Source: a virus. Taken from it: a stretch of 25,921 nucleotides of DNA. The notes under the pieces were generated by a model that worked only from the letters and a program-made list of their open reading frames with translations, made no database searches and was not told the DNA's origin. The translations under genes were made by a program, and so were the position numbers. Below are positions 15,088 through 22,701 of this stretch, piece by piece. The number at the start of each line of letters is the position of its first letter. Position 1 is the stretch's first letter. Location: positions 1-25,921 of the IMG/VR virus record IMGVR_UViG_3300034418_007662; one strand, written 5' to 3'.

Positions 15088-18000
15088 ATGAGCGACGAGC
15101 AGGAATTTCTGAAAGCACTTAGCGCGTCTCAGCAACAGCCAAAGACTGTTGGTGACGAACAGGAATTCTTGAATGCGTTGAACAAATCAAAACCCGTTGT
15201 CAATGACGAACAAGAATTCTTGAATGCGTTAAGCAAATCGAAGCCCGTTGCAACAGCACCTGTAGCGCCTTCTGTTCCTGTTCAAACGCAAGTCCAAGAG
15301 AAACCATCTGCGCTAGCCAGTGCAGAGAAAGACCTTACAGAGTCTGAGGTCTTTGGTATTCCTGTCGGCTCCTACGTCCAGAAAGCCAGGCATTGGTTGA
15401 TTGGCGAGCCAGTAGCTGCACTGCCTACCGAAATTCTTGGGCCTGTAAAGCCTACAGGTGCCCAGGCTTCGCAAGACATGCAGATGGCTTCGCGGGAATC
15501 TGACTTGCCTGAGTACCGCAAGTTGCGAGGATTTGGCGCGCGCTCTGCTATCCAAGCAGCAGCCAATGTTTCTGCTGGCGCGGTAGGTGTTCTCGGCTCT
15601 GTAGTCAGCCTTCCTTTGGAATTTGCAGTATACGCTGGACGGTATCTTGGCGGAGCGTCGTCAACGATGGCCAGCCTTGGCGCCACATCTCTGTACGATA
15701 TGGGCCACCATGCTTTGGCTGAAGCAATGTTTGGAAAGGAAACAGCTCGACATTTGTCTAATTCAGAGAAGCTATTTGCAGAAGAGTACGACAAGAATCT
15801 TGATGACGCTGGCAAACGTCTAGAAAAAAACCCTGAATCTTTAGAAGCAATTCAAGCATTCGACAAAGCCTTGAACGCTCCACGCTCACGGCTCTACGCC
15901 GAATGGCGCAATGATATTGAAGCTGTAGCCGAAGAAACCGTGAAAGGTTTGGCCTTTGGTTTGAATCCAGCGATATACACGTTTATCAAAGGCAAGGCCA
16001 ACAAAGACCCGCTTGCGTTTGACAAAGCGATGGAAGCCTTTGCCGCGTACCCGCTAGAGACTATTCTACCTCTCACTCACGCGGCTAAAGGCGCTCTGCG
16101 TGTCGGCGGCAAAGAAATCCCTGTACGTCCAGTTGAACCTGCGCAACAAGCCCAACCATCTGCACAGGCTGCCCCTGCCCCTGCACCTGCGCGCGCACCT
16201 GCATCTGAAGCTGTTGTGCCTGTAGATGTGGAAGTCGTCCGCACTATCAAAGGCGAACCTGTCAAGTTGAACGAGTTGGGTCGCGTTGTGTTTGAGCCGT
16301 TTACTACGGCAGAGAAATACAACGACGCAATGCGCGCCAAACTCGGAGACAGTGCGGTCGATGTGTTGCGTTACGGCAAAGAGCGCGTTGAGCCTGCTTG
16401 GCAGAAGTTTGCGTTCGACGTAGTCACACAGCGGGAAATGCAGAAGCAACGCGCTGTAGCGGCTGCTAGGGCGCCGCAATACGCCAACCGTAGTGAAGCA
16501 GCAGACAAGCTTAAACTTGCCGTACACGACTACAACCTGCTACGCGATATTGAAACAGAACTGGCCGATCCCAAATACGACGGCGCAACAGCGTTGCAGA
16601 AGTTCCAGGCAATCGAAGGCACCCTTGGCGAAACAACGTCGATGCGGGACGTTCCTGTGTTGGACAGGGATAGCAGGCAGATTGCTACCAACCTGGGCGA
16701 ATTGTTTGTCGCCAACGGCATGAACGTAGAGACGGCTCAACACGCTATCCCGTTCCTCATCTTTGAATCGCTGCGCAACGAGAAAGCAACAGCAACGCAG
16801 ATTGAAGGATTCAGAGGCGTAAAGGAACAAGTCCAACAAGCAGATCCGTTTGTAGTCCTGTCAGAAATACAGGACAAGATTGCCAAGTCCAACCCGCAAG
16901 AAGCTGCTGCTTTGGTTCGGGCTATCGACACGTTCATTACCTCGCGCAGGAACGATCCCGCGTTCTTCGCCGCTGCGGATGCGTTCTGGTCAAACAAGAA
17001 GCAAGTTGCTATCGGAACCAACGTGTACCGCTGGACGCCAGGTCGCGAAGTCATGGCGCGAGAAGGCTATGTGCGTGCGTTGGAGTCCATCAGGGAGAAA
17101 GATGCCCAAATGGGCAGGACTGTGTTCGACATCAGCATTCCTGAGTTTGGTGAACTGCGCAAAGACTATACGTTCCAACTGTACAACAACCTGATCGACG
17201 ATTTGCGCAGCAGCCCACAGGGTCAAGAGCGTGTGTTGAACATGCTGCGTTCTCAACCGCTTTCGCGCATGGCTGCAAACCCGACTGCGCCTGCACACAT
17301 CCAAGCGCTGGCTGCGTTTTCCAACAAGCCAGGTGGACTCCGCCGTCAACTTGTTGACCTGTTGAACCAGGCCGCTATCGAGGCAGCTGAGAATTACGGC
17401 TACGACCCTGCGGTAATTGCAAAGCGATACGACATGTACCTGTCGCGTGCGTTTACGGATGCCATAGATGCAAGTTCCAAACTTGCAGATTTCATCAGCA
17501 AGATGGAAAGCGAATCGCCAGCTTTGGGCAAAGCTGCAACGGTCATACAGAGTTCGCGGTTCAAGCGCAGGCTATCGCAAGAGTCCAGCAACGAGCGGTT
17601 CACTGACATGGTCAACCGTGGAGACATTTCGCTGCACGACGCGTTGGCCATGACGGTTATTAGCGCGATGAACGTCAACAAGCACCTGGCCAACATGGCA
17701 GCAATTACTGACCAGCTAGTTGCCCTTGGTGTGACGTCAGACACTCCTCGACCTGGGTACACAAAACCAAATACAAAGCGCGTTACAGATCGTAAACAAG
17801 CCGCTAGCGACGATCCGTACAACTTTGTCTATGGAAAACTTGCAACAAAGTACATCCGCTCCGATGTCGCTAACCAGCTTGGCATGGTGCGAGATGCCTT
17901 CCAGAAGTTTGGTGATTCTCAGCCTTGGGCGCGAGTGTTTACAGACTTGGGTGGCGAGGTACTGAAGTTCAACAGGTTTACGCACACCATGTTGAACTCA

Positions 18001-20067
18001 TACGGATACCTGCGGACAAACGCGACAAACGACCCGCTGATTACAATGGCGGCGACTGGACAAACTCCGTACAGCGGCAAAGGCAAGAAAGTGTTGCTTG
18101 AAGTCCAAGCAGCATCTGACCGCTTTGACCGCACAGTCGATTCTCCTGAAGGCGCCGTGCTTTCGCCTGAAATGAAGGAGATGATCGAACAGGGGTTTGA
18201 CCTTCGAACTACTTCGGTGTTGAACGACTTGCCGCAAAGCATGCGCGGCGTAGTCCAGCGCACAGGCGATTACATCCACAACGCCACGGTCGAAGCTACC
18301 AATCCCATGGACAGGATTGGCGCCGCTGGCCGCGCTGCTATGTACACCCGTGCATACGCCAAGACGATCAGCGGCGGCACGATGGCGATCTGGAAAGCTT
18401 TCAACGACACACGCAAGACGCGCAACTTTGAGAAGGTAGTTCTTGAGAACCAACATGAAATCGAGATGCTAGAAGCGCGCATCTTGCAAGAAAGACGCAA
18501 GGTAGAAATTGCCAAGAACCAGAAAGATCCTGTTGCGCAACAAGCCGCAAACGCAGAGGTTGCCCGTCTGACATCGGAGGTTGCGCAAGCAAACGACCGC
18601 ATCAATCAGACAATTGAACAGGCAAAGGCATCGGATCTGCGAGTCAACGACCCTGAGTATCCGACTATCTGGCCGTCTCAATACATGGCCAACCTCAACA
18701 AGCATCTGCACCAGACTGCGATCACCTACGCTGCCGCCAAGATGGAGCGCGAGCGCGCTATCTGGTCGTACACGTTGGCGCGTAGAGAACTCGGCTTGCC
18801 TCCTGATCGTGCAGCTATCTTTACAAGGGAAGCTATCTACGGGCATGAAACAGCCAACCCTACTGTCCGCGCTATCGCCAACAATCCACTTGCTTTGTTC
18901 ACTACCCCGATGTTCTTCAACTTCGGTGTTTGGCAGTTGAGCAAGAATTCCCGTCGCGTACTGAACGATCCAAACCTCTGGATGTCTTACGTCCTACAAC
19001 AAGGATTGCGCGCAGGAAATGAACACGCTGTTCTGCAAGAAGACTTCGGAGACTCTGCGTACAAAGGCAGGTTGGCCAAGATGCACCTGCAACGGTCTGC
19101 GGTTGCGGAAATGCCCCTTGGAACCCTAGACAATGTTCAACGGTCGCTTGTGGAAATGGGCTGGCCCAAGACCTGGGTAGACAGGCTCGGCGACAAGAAG
19201 TCTTCGTTGAACATGAGTCTGGTTGATCCTACTGGCGGCAGGACGTTCTTTCACCAGATCAACCCTGACAGGTCTGGTGGCGATTACTTCTTCCAGTTCG
19301 GCGTATACGGCCCTGTCTTGTCGCAACAGATTGATCGGTTGAACAAGAACTTCAACGACCCAGGTTCGATGCCGATGCCTGGTGACCCAGGGATTTCTCC
19401 TTGGGCCAAGGCTACGCTCCGCTCGCTTACGCTTGCAACATTTCCCTCTACTTTGCAGGTCAAGAACATCGGCTTTACAAGAGAAGTCCCGATTGTCATG
19501 CCGTTTGGACGCGCACTGTCTGGAACGGCAGAACAAGTCCGCGCGATTATGAACGACAAGCCCGTGTACAAAAATGTATACGGTGCAGAACTCAGTCCGT
19601 TGGAAGTTGCAGGAAAGGAAGTCGGCTGGTTCATGCCTAACGCTGTAGACTCCATGGCCTACATGGAGGCTTTGCAACGTCGTATGCGTCACGAAGCCAA
19701 CGTCATCAAGAATGACGAGCGCATCTACAAGTCATCTCTGCCAGCGAACATTGCAGATGAAATCAGAAGCTCGCTCGTAAGCGAAGCCCACATCAACGCG
19801 ACAATCAAGGCAGCGCAGATGAGGTTGAACTACGGCTGGCCGTATGGGTTCATTTCACGCGACGAGGCAATGACTGAATCTGCGCGGTTGGAAAAGATGC
19901 GCGTTGATGCTATCAAGGCGTTGAAAGAGCAGAAGCCTAACGGCGAGATTCTCATTCACATGTTTGACAACGAGAGGATGAACGGGTTCCACGATCACAT
20001 GAACAAAGTTATGGTCGATGCTCTTGAGGATATCGAGGGCGAAGACGGCGAAAAAAGGAGTGATTGA
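15088..20067 (+). CDS. Very large internal virion (ejection) protein, 1659 residues
   Basis: The longest gene of the window, in the slot of T7 gp16-type proteins, which are ejected with the DNA and build the envelope channel. Regions seen: three near-identical N-terminal peptides around DEQEFLNAL (residues 3-11, 23-31, 40-48); a weakly hydrophobic Gly/Ala/Val patch near 155-190; an Ala/Pro linker (about 347-378); a long helical body; a coiled coil at about 1111-1185; a hydrophobic aromatic patch NNPLALFTTPMFFNFGVWQL near 1264-1283; and an acidic helical C-terminus. I could not see the Glu-containing lytic transglycosylase motif that T7 gp16 carries at its N-terminus, so a wall-cutting activity is not supported. 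The ATG at 15088 lies one base after the previous TGA. Family name is by position and size. Confidence 0.75.
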   Translation: MSDEQEFLKALSASQQQPKTVGDEQEFLNALNKSKPVVNDEQEFLNALSKSKPVATAPVAPSVPVQTQVQEKPSALASAEKDLTESEVFGIPVGSYVQKARHWLIGEPVAALPTEILGPVKPTGAQASQDMQMASRESDLPEYRKLRGFGARSAIQAAANVSAGAVGVLGSVVSLPLEFAVYAGRYLGGASSTMASLGATSLYDMGHHALAEAMFGKETARHLSNSEKLFAEEYDKNLDDAGKRLEKNPESLEAIQAFDKALNAPRSRLYAEWRNDIEAVAEETVKGLAFGLNPAIYTFIKGKANKDPLAFDKAMEAFAAYPLETILPLTHAAKGALRVGGKEIPVRPVEPAQQAQPSAQAAPAPAPARAPASEAVVPVDVEVVRTIKGEPVKLNELGRVVFEPFTTAEKYNDAMRAKLGDSAVDVLRYGKERVEPAWQKFAFDVVTQREMQKQRAVAAARAPQYANRSEAADKLKLAVHDYNLLRDIETELADPKYDGATALQKFQAIEGTLGETTSMRDVPVLDRDSRQIATNLGELFVANGMNVETAQHAIPFLIFESLRNEKATATQIEGFRGVKEQVQQADPFVVLSEIQDKIAKSNPQEAAALVRAIDTFITSRRNDPAFFAAADAFWSNKKQVAIGTNVYRWTPGREVMAREGYVRALESIREKDAQMGRTVFDISIPEFGELRKDYTFQLYNNLIDDLRSSPQGQERVLNMLRSQPLSRMAANPTAPAHIQALAAFSNKPGGLRRQLVDLLNQAAIEAAENYGYDPAVIAKRYDMYLSRAFTDAIDASSKLADFISKMESESPALGKAATVIQSSRFKRRLSQESSNERFTDMVNRGDISLHDALAMTVISAMNVNKHLANMAAITDQLVALGVTSDTPRPGYTKPNTKRVTDRKQAASDDPYNFVYGKLATKYIRSDVANQLGMVRDAFQKFGDSQPWARVFTDLGGEVLKFNRFTHTMLNSYGYLRTNATNDPLITMAATGQTPYSGKGKKVLLEVQAASDRFDRTVDSPEGAVLSPEMKEMIEQGFDLRTTSVLNDLPQSMRGVVQRTGDYIHNATVEATNPMDRIGAAGRAAMYTRAYAKTISGGTMAIWKAFNDTRKTRNFEKVVLENQHEIEMLEARILQERRKVEIAKNQKDPVAQQAANAEVARLTSEVAQANDRINQTIEQAKASDLRVNDPEYPTIWPSQYMANLNKHLHQTAITYAAAKMERERAIWSYTLARRELGLPPDRAAIFTREAIYGHETANPTVRAIANNPLALFTTPMFFNFGVWQLSKNSRRVLNDPNLWMSYVLQQGLRAGNEHAVLQEDFGDSAYKGRLAKMHLQRSAVAEMPLGTLDNVQRSLVEMGWPKTWVDRLGDKKSSLNMSLVDPTGGRTFFHQINPDRSGGDYFFQFGVYGPVLSQQIDRLNKNFNDPGSMPMPGDPGISPWAKATLRSLTLATFPSTLQVKNIGFTREVPIVMPFGRALSGTAEQVRAIMNDKPVYKNVYGAELSPLEVAGKEVGWFMPNAVDSMAYMEALQRRMRHEANVIKNDERIYKSSLPANIADEIRSSLVSEAHINATIKAAQMRLNYGWPYGFISRDEAMTESARLEKMRVDAIKALKEQKPNGEILIHMFDNERMNGFHDHMNKVMVDALEDIEGEDGEKRSD
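15094..15249 (+). repeat. Three N-terminal DEQEFL(N/K)AL peptide repeats
   Basis: Copy 1 (15094-15120) encodes DEQEFLKAL. Copies 2 (15154-15198) and 3 (15205-15249) encode DEQEFLNAL followed by N/S-KSKPV, with a 51-base period. Copies 2 and 3 are nearly identical in DNA, while copy 1 shares only the core. The spacers are short and polar, so this looks like a tandem array of a short docking peptide. Confidence 0.85.
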
Positions 20068-20396
20068 TGCGTAAGTTCTCGTTTGATACTGAAGGCCAAG
20101 CGATTCCGACCTCTAAAGCCGTGAGCGACGGACGCCATGCCTGCGTCGAGTACGGCATCAACACGGTCGCCAATACTCCCTATGGTCATGTGTTCGGGTA
20201 CCTCCTCCGACTGGTCGAGGACAAGGATGCAGAAATTGCTGCAATCAAGCAGGAGATTGCTACACTCAAGTCCGCGCAGCCTCAAGCCGCGCTAGTGGAT
20301 GTGCAGGCTGAGTACAATCCTGACGGTACGAAGAAGTCGTACCGCAACATGACTGCGGAAGAGCGCGTTTCTTACCGCAAGACCAAGGGGGCGTGA
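20067..20396 (+). CDS. Small hypothetical protein with short coiled coil
   Basis: The true start is the ATG at 20067, overlapping the previous TGA by one base, with AAGGAG (20055-20060) six bases before it; the TTG at 20064 is too near. The product has 109 residues and begins MRKFSFDTEGQ. Residues about 45-70 (FGYLLRLVEDKDAEIAAIKQ) make a short helix likely to oligomerise. The C-terminal part, YNPDGTKKSYRNMTAEERVS, is basic and polar. No membrane span or signal peptide is seen. It is coupled to the large ejection gene and to the next gene, so a virion-associated accessory role is plausible. Family not recognised. Confidence 0.65.
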   Translation: MRKFSFDTEGQAIPTSKAVSDGRHACVEYGINTVANTPYGHVFGYLLRLVEDKDAEIAAIKQEIATLKSAQPQAALVDVQAEYNPDGTKKSYRNMTAEERVSYRKTKGA

Positions 20397-20755
20397 TGAG
20401 TACTCCGCATTCACAGTGGCAACGGCTGCTCACTGACCAAGGCCAAGAGGCTGTCGTCAATGTTGCCGTCAACCAGTCGGCACCCAACCCGACTGACAAA
20501 GTCGGTGTGCTTTGTGCCAACCGCCGCAAGTTGACGATCCGTTCGTTCAACACTGCAGCAGTGGGAAGTTTCGATGTCGAGGTGTTCCTGCAGTACGCAG
20601 TGGACGAACCTTGGTTCTCTCGTATCGCGTCGGTCAACGTCGCGACGAGCAACTTCTCGACTATCGAGGCGACGGGAGCAATCCGTGCTTTCGCGCTTGT
20701 GGACAACTTTGCCGGCGGCGCGGTCGCGAACGTCCGGATTAGCGGTGGCGACTAG
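20396..20755 (+). CDS. Small beta-rich hypothetical virion protein
   Basis: The ATG at 20396 overlaps the upstream stop (TGATG); the GTG three bases earlier is a weaker choice next to the AAGGGGG site. The 119-residue protein shows regular strand-like alternation (KLTIRSFNTAAVGSFDVEVF near 45-64, AFALVDNFAGGAVANVRISG at the end) and no long helix, signal peptide or membrane span. It resembles a single beta-sandwich domain. Neighbours on both sides are virion proteins, and the next gene encodes a surface-type beta domain, so it is probably a minor capsid-surface or tail component. I do not recognise it by family. Confidence 0.65.
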   Translation: MSTPHSQWQRLLTDQGQEAVVNVAVNQSAPNPTDKVGVLCANRRKLTIRSFNTAAVGSFDVEVFLQYAVDEPWFSRIASVNVATSNFSTIEATGAIRAFALVDNFAGGAVANVRISGGD

Positions 20756-20773
20756 CCACATCTGGAGCGTGCC

Positions 20774-21415
20774 ATGTCTGATTTTATCGCAGGACCCATT
20801 ACTGATCCGTTGACCCAGCGCCTGACCCCCGCCAGCACCACGCTGGTGGACGGTGCCAGCATCAACCTCGATGCCTCGGTTGCCGATGTGTTCGTCGTCA
20901 CCATCAACGGCAACCACACCATCGAAGCTCCGACCAACAGCAAGGGTGGCCAGCTGCTGACCCTCGTTGTGAAGCAGGGCGGCGGCGGTGCGTTTACGCC
21001 TTCGTTCGACGCCGTGTACAAGGGTGTCGAGGGCGTGTCGTTCGCCCAGCCTGCTGGCGCCGTGACCGTGCTGCAGTTCCTCTGCCAGCCCGTCACCAGT
21101 GGCTTTGAGTACAGCCTCGTTTCGTGTTCGACCAGCGCTGGTGGTCTGGCTTCGCTTCCTCAGGTCAGCATCGTCGGACCTGCTAGCAGCGATAACAGCG
21201 TTACTGGTCTGCCCGCGGTATTCAACAGCAAGAAGGTCTTTGTGACGATTGACTCCATCGTTGGCGTCGGCATTTCGGCGGATCCCGTTTGCTTCAGCGG
21301 CCAGATTGCCGGTGGAACTCTCACGGTGGCTTGCTTCAACACGACCACTGGCGCCCTTGAGCCTGTGGCTGCTGGTTGCACGGTGACGCTCAACGTCCTC
21401 GTTGATTTGCGCTAA
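20774..21415 (+). CDS. Virion surface/decoration protein with fibre-type beta domain
   Basis: A 213-residue protein in two parts. Residues about 15-115 follow the pattern of a beta domain common in phage fibre and head-fibre proteins: ASINLDASVADVFVVTINGN, then HTIEAPTNSKGGQLLTLVVK, an aromatic Tyr-Gly-Val-like loop, and a closing AVTVLQFLCQP strand. The second part (about 125-213) is another beta-rich, Cys-containing domain. Codon use is as regular and G/C-ended as in the capsid gene, suggesting a high copy number. It carries neither a helical anchor nor a catalytic motif. The best reading is a decoration or head-fibre protein; a tail accessory is the alternative. Stop and next start are eight bases apart. 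Confidence 0.68.
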   Translation: MSDFIAGPITDPLTQRLTPASTTLVDGASINLDASVADVFVVTINGNHTIEAPTNSKGGQLLTLVVKQGGGGAFTPSFDAVYKGVEGVSFAQPAGAVTVLQFLCQPVTSGFEYSLVSCSTSAGGLASLPQVSIVGPASSDNSVTGLPAVFNSKKVFVTIDSIVGVGISADPVCFSGQIAGGTLTVACFNTTTGALEPVAAGCTVTLNVLVDLR

Positions 21416-21423
21416 GGTGATCC

Positions 21424-21573
21424 ATGATTGTCCAATCGGGCAGTCAGTACCAGGTCAAGTCTGAGAGCGGGAAACCCATGGGGAAGTACCGCTCTCGGGC
21501 TGAAGCCGCCCTTCGCTTGAAGCAGATCGAGTACTTCAAGCACAAGGACAAACGCCATGACAACTCCAAGTGA
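21424..21573 (+). CDS. Very small gene (49 residues), basic, unknown function
   Basis: The ATG at 21424 has AAGG (21414-21417) six bases upstream, and the frame ends in TGA inside the next gene (17-base overlap). The product begins MIVQSGSQYQVKSESGKPMG and ends with a basic helix containing RAEAALRLKQIEYFKHK. The order (two short strands, a Gly-Lys turn, then a helix with EAxxRLxQIEYFKHK) resembles a tiny protein I have often seen in phage late regions, frequently annotated only as hypothetical. The good ribosome site and protein-like composition argue that it is translated. It is placed directly before the membrane protein and endolysin genes. Confidence 0.65.
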   Translation: MIVQSGSQYQVKSESGKPMGKYRSRAEAALRLKQIEYFKHKDKRHDNSK

Positions 21574-21811
21574 GGGCTGGGCAGCAAAGACGAACACGAT
21601 CGTCGCCATCGCTGGCCTCCTGTTCGTGCTGTTCACTACCGTCGCTACGGTTGCCATGTACCAAGGCCGCATCGAGGAAAAGGTCAACGTCGTTGACAAG
21701 CGACTTGAGCGGATGGAAGGCAAGCTCGACCTGATTGCACCGCCGACTGTACGCATGGGCTACACTGGTCCGCAGATGTCGGCACAGCCTGTCGCGAGCG
21801 TTGCGCCATGA
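21557..21811 (+). CDS. Small single-span membrane protein, holin candidate
   Basis: The product has 84 residues; ATG at 21557 with AAGGA eight bases upstream. A single hydrophobic segment occupies about residues 14-35 (NTIVAIAGLLFVLFTTVATV), followed by a charged helix (IEEKVNVVDKRLERMEGKLD) that may form a coiled coil, and a Pro-rich end. The gene overlaps the endolysin start by ATGA, so the two are translationally coupled. The endolysin has no export signal, so a pore-former is expected nearby and this is the nearest candidate. Its single span plus coil also fits an inner spanin, so the precise lysis role is open. Confidence 0.65.
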   Translation: MTTPSEGWAAKTNTIVAIAGLLFVLFTTVATVAMYQGRIEEKVNVVDKRLERMEGKLDLIAPPTVRMGYTGPQMSAQPVASVAP

Positions 21812-22290
21812 ATCTGTCAGAAATCTTGGAAGGCGCACAGACCTGGGCAAAGACCCGTCGCGACATCAAGTACAAGATGGGCGGCGAGGATATCCGTGAG
21901 AACGGCGTACTTGACTGTTCGTCGTTTGTCTGGCAGGTGCTTGGCGAGAAGAAGTTCGACGGCAAGGCATGGCGCAACACGGACTGGATCCGTGCAGACG
22001 CGCTCAACCGCAAGACCCGTTTCCGTCCGATTGCCAAGCCTGTACCAGGTTGCATTGCGGTATACGGTGGACGGGTACAGAAATTCCCAGACGGCACATC
22101 CAAGCGCCATGCAGGCCATGTAGGATTTGTCGTCGATCCTGAGAAGAAGCTGGCTATCGACTGCTCTTCTTCACAGAACGGCATCCGCTTGCATAGGCAG
22201 GTGGTGCTGTTCAACGGCCCTTCCGACAAGCGCGCGGCGGGGCTTATCTTCTGCGTACCTGTGGAGGCTACCGATGCACCAGCATCTTGA
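21808..22290 (+). CDS. Endolysin, NlpC/P60-type cysteine peptidoglycan hydrolase
   Basis: This 160-residue enzyme cuts peptide bonds in peptidoglycan to release progeny. The NlpC/P60 pattern is visible: LDCSSFVWQVLG with the nucleophile Cys37, then GHVGFVVD with catalytic His104, and AIDCSSSQNGI (about 116-126), where the third polar residue is expected. PGCIAVYGG (about 81-88) is the usual PGD-like strand before the His block, with Cys replacing Asp. There is no signal peptide or membrane span, so it needs a holin. It overlaps both neighbours (ATGA upstream, 17 bases downstream), which forms a compact lysis cassette. It is near the minimal size for a single catalytic domain, and no wall-binding repeat is present. 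Confidence 0.85.
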   Translation: MNLSEILEGAQTWAKTRRDIKYKMGGEDIRENGVLDCSSFVWQVLGEKKFDGKAWRNTDWIRADALNRKTRFRPIAKPVPGCIAVYGGRVQKFPDGTSKRHAGHVGFVVDPEKKLAIDCSSSQNGIRLHRQVVLFNGPSDKRAAGLIFCVPVEATDAPAS

Positions 22291-22642
22291 TCTCATCGTC
22301 CTTGTCCTGCTCGTTGCCAACGCTTCTTTCTGCGCTGCCGTCCCGCAGTCGGTAAAGGACAAGGCGCCGTTGCTGTTCGCCGTCCTCGATGCGCTCGCCG
22401 TCAACATCGGTCACGCCAAGAACGAGGGTGCGCAGGCCAAGAGCTGGCAGACTCTGCTGACGACCGCCCTTGTCGGCGCGGTCTTGACGCTTGCTGGCTA
22501 CAAGGCACTGCCTGCGGAAGTGGCTGTCGCTCCGCAGACCGTCGTCGAGACCCCTGTTTCTGACGTTGCAGACGGCGTTTCGCTTTCCGATGCCGTATCG
22601 CCTGCACAAGACGTTTCTGCCGTTTCGCCTACCGCTGACTAG
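22274..22642 (+). CDS. Hydrophobic small protein after endolysin, second holin candidate
   Basis: I place the start at the ATG at 22274, six bases after GGAGG (22263-22267); upstream in-frame codons lie within the endolysin gene. The 122-residue product has an N-terminal hydrophobic stretch (about 6-23, LDLIVLVLLVANASFCAAV), a weaker one (about 31-44), and a clear one at about 59-77 (LLTTALVGAVLTLAGYKAL), then a Val/Ser/Asp/Pro-rich, probably disordered tail. Two spans next to an endolysin suit a class II-type holin. Alternatively the first stretch is a cleaved signal peptide and the protein is anchored by the second. The tail of about 45 residues is longer than usual for holins. Confidence 0.62.
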   Translation: MHQHLDLIVLVLLVANASFCAAVPQSVKDKAPLLFAVLDALAVNIGHAKNEGAQAKSWQTLLTTALVGAVLTLAGYKALPAEVAVAPQTVVETPVSDVADGVSLSDAVSPAQDVSAVSPTAD

Positions 22643-22654
22643 GCTGAGCGCATA

Positions 22655-22664
22655 AACGCGCGTT
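22655..22664. repeat. Perfect 10-base palindrome AACGCGCGTT in the gap before the fibre gene
   Basis: The 59-base gap 22643-22701 holds this palindrome, followed by the GGGGGTG ribosome site of the fibre gene. It could be a protein-binding site or a very short stem. No T-run or convincing promoter boxes accompany it. Confidence 0.3.
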
Positions 22665-22701
22665 CTAGGTCAAATGTGGAGGTCGATTTTCTGGGGGTGC
22701 C

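Noticed and set aside
15088-20067. Lytic transglycosylase domain in the giant ejection protein, as in T7 gp16
   Set aside because: I found no segment with the catalytic Glu-Ser and Gly-Leu-Met-Gln type motifs, so the activity is not claimed.
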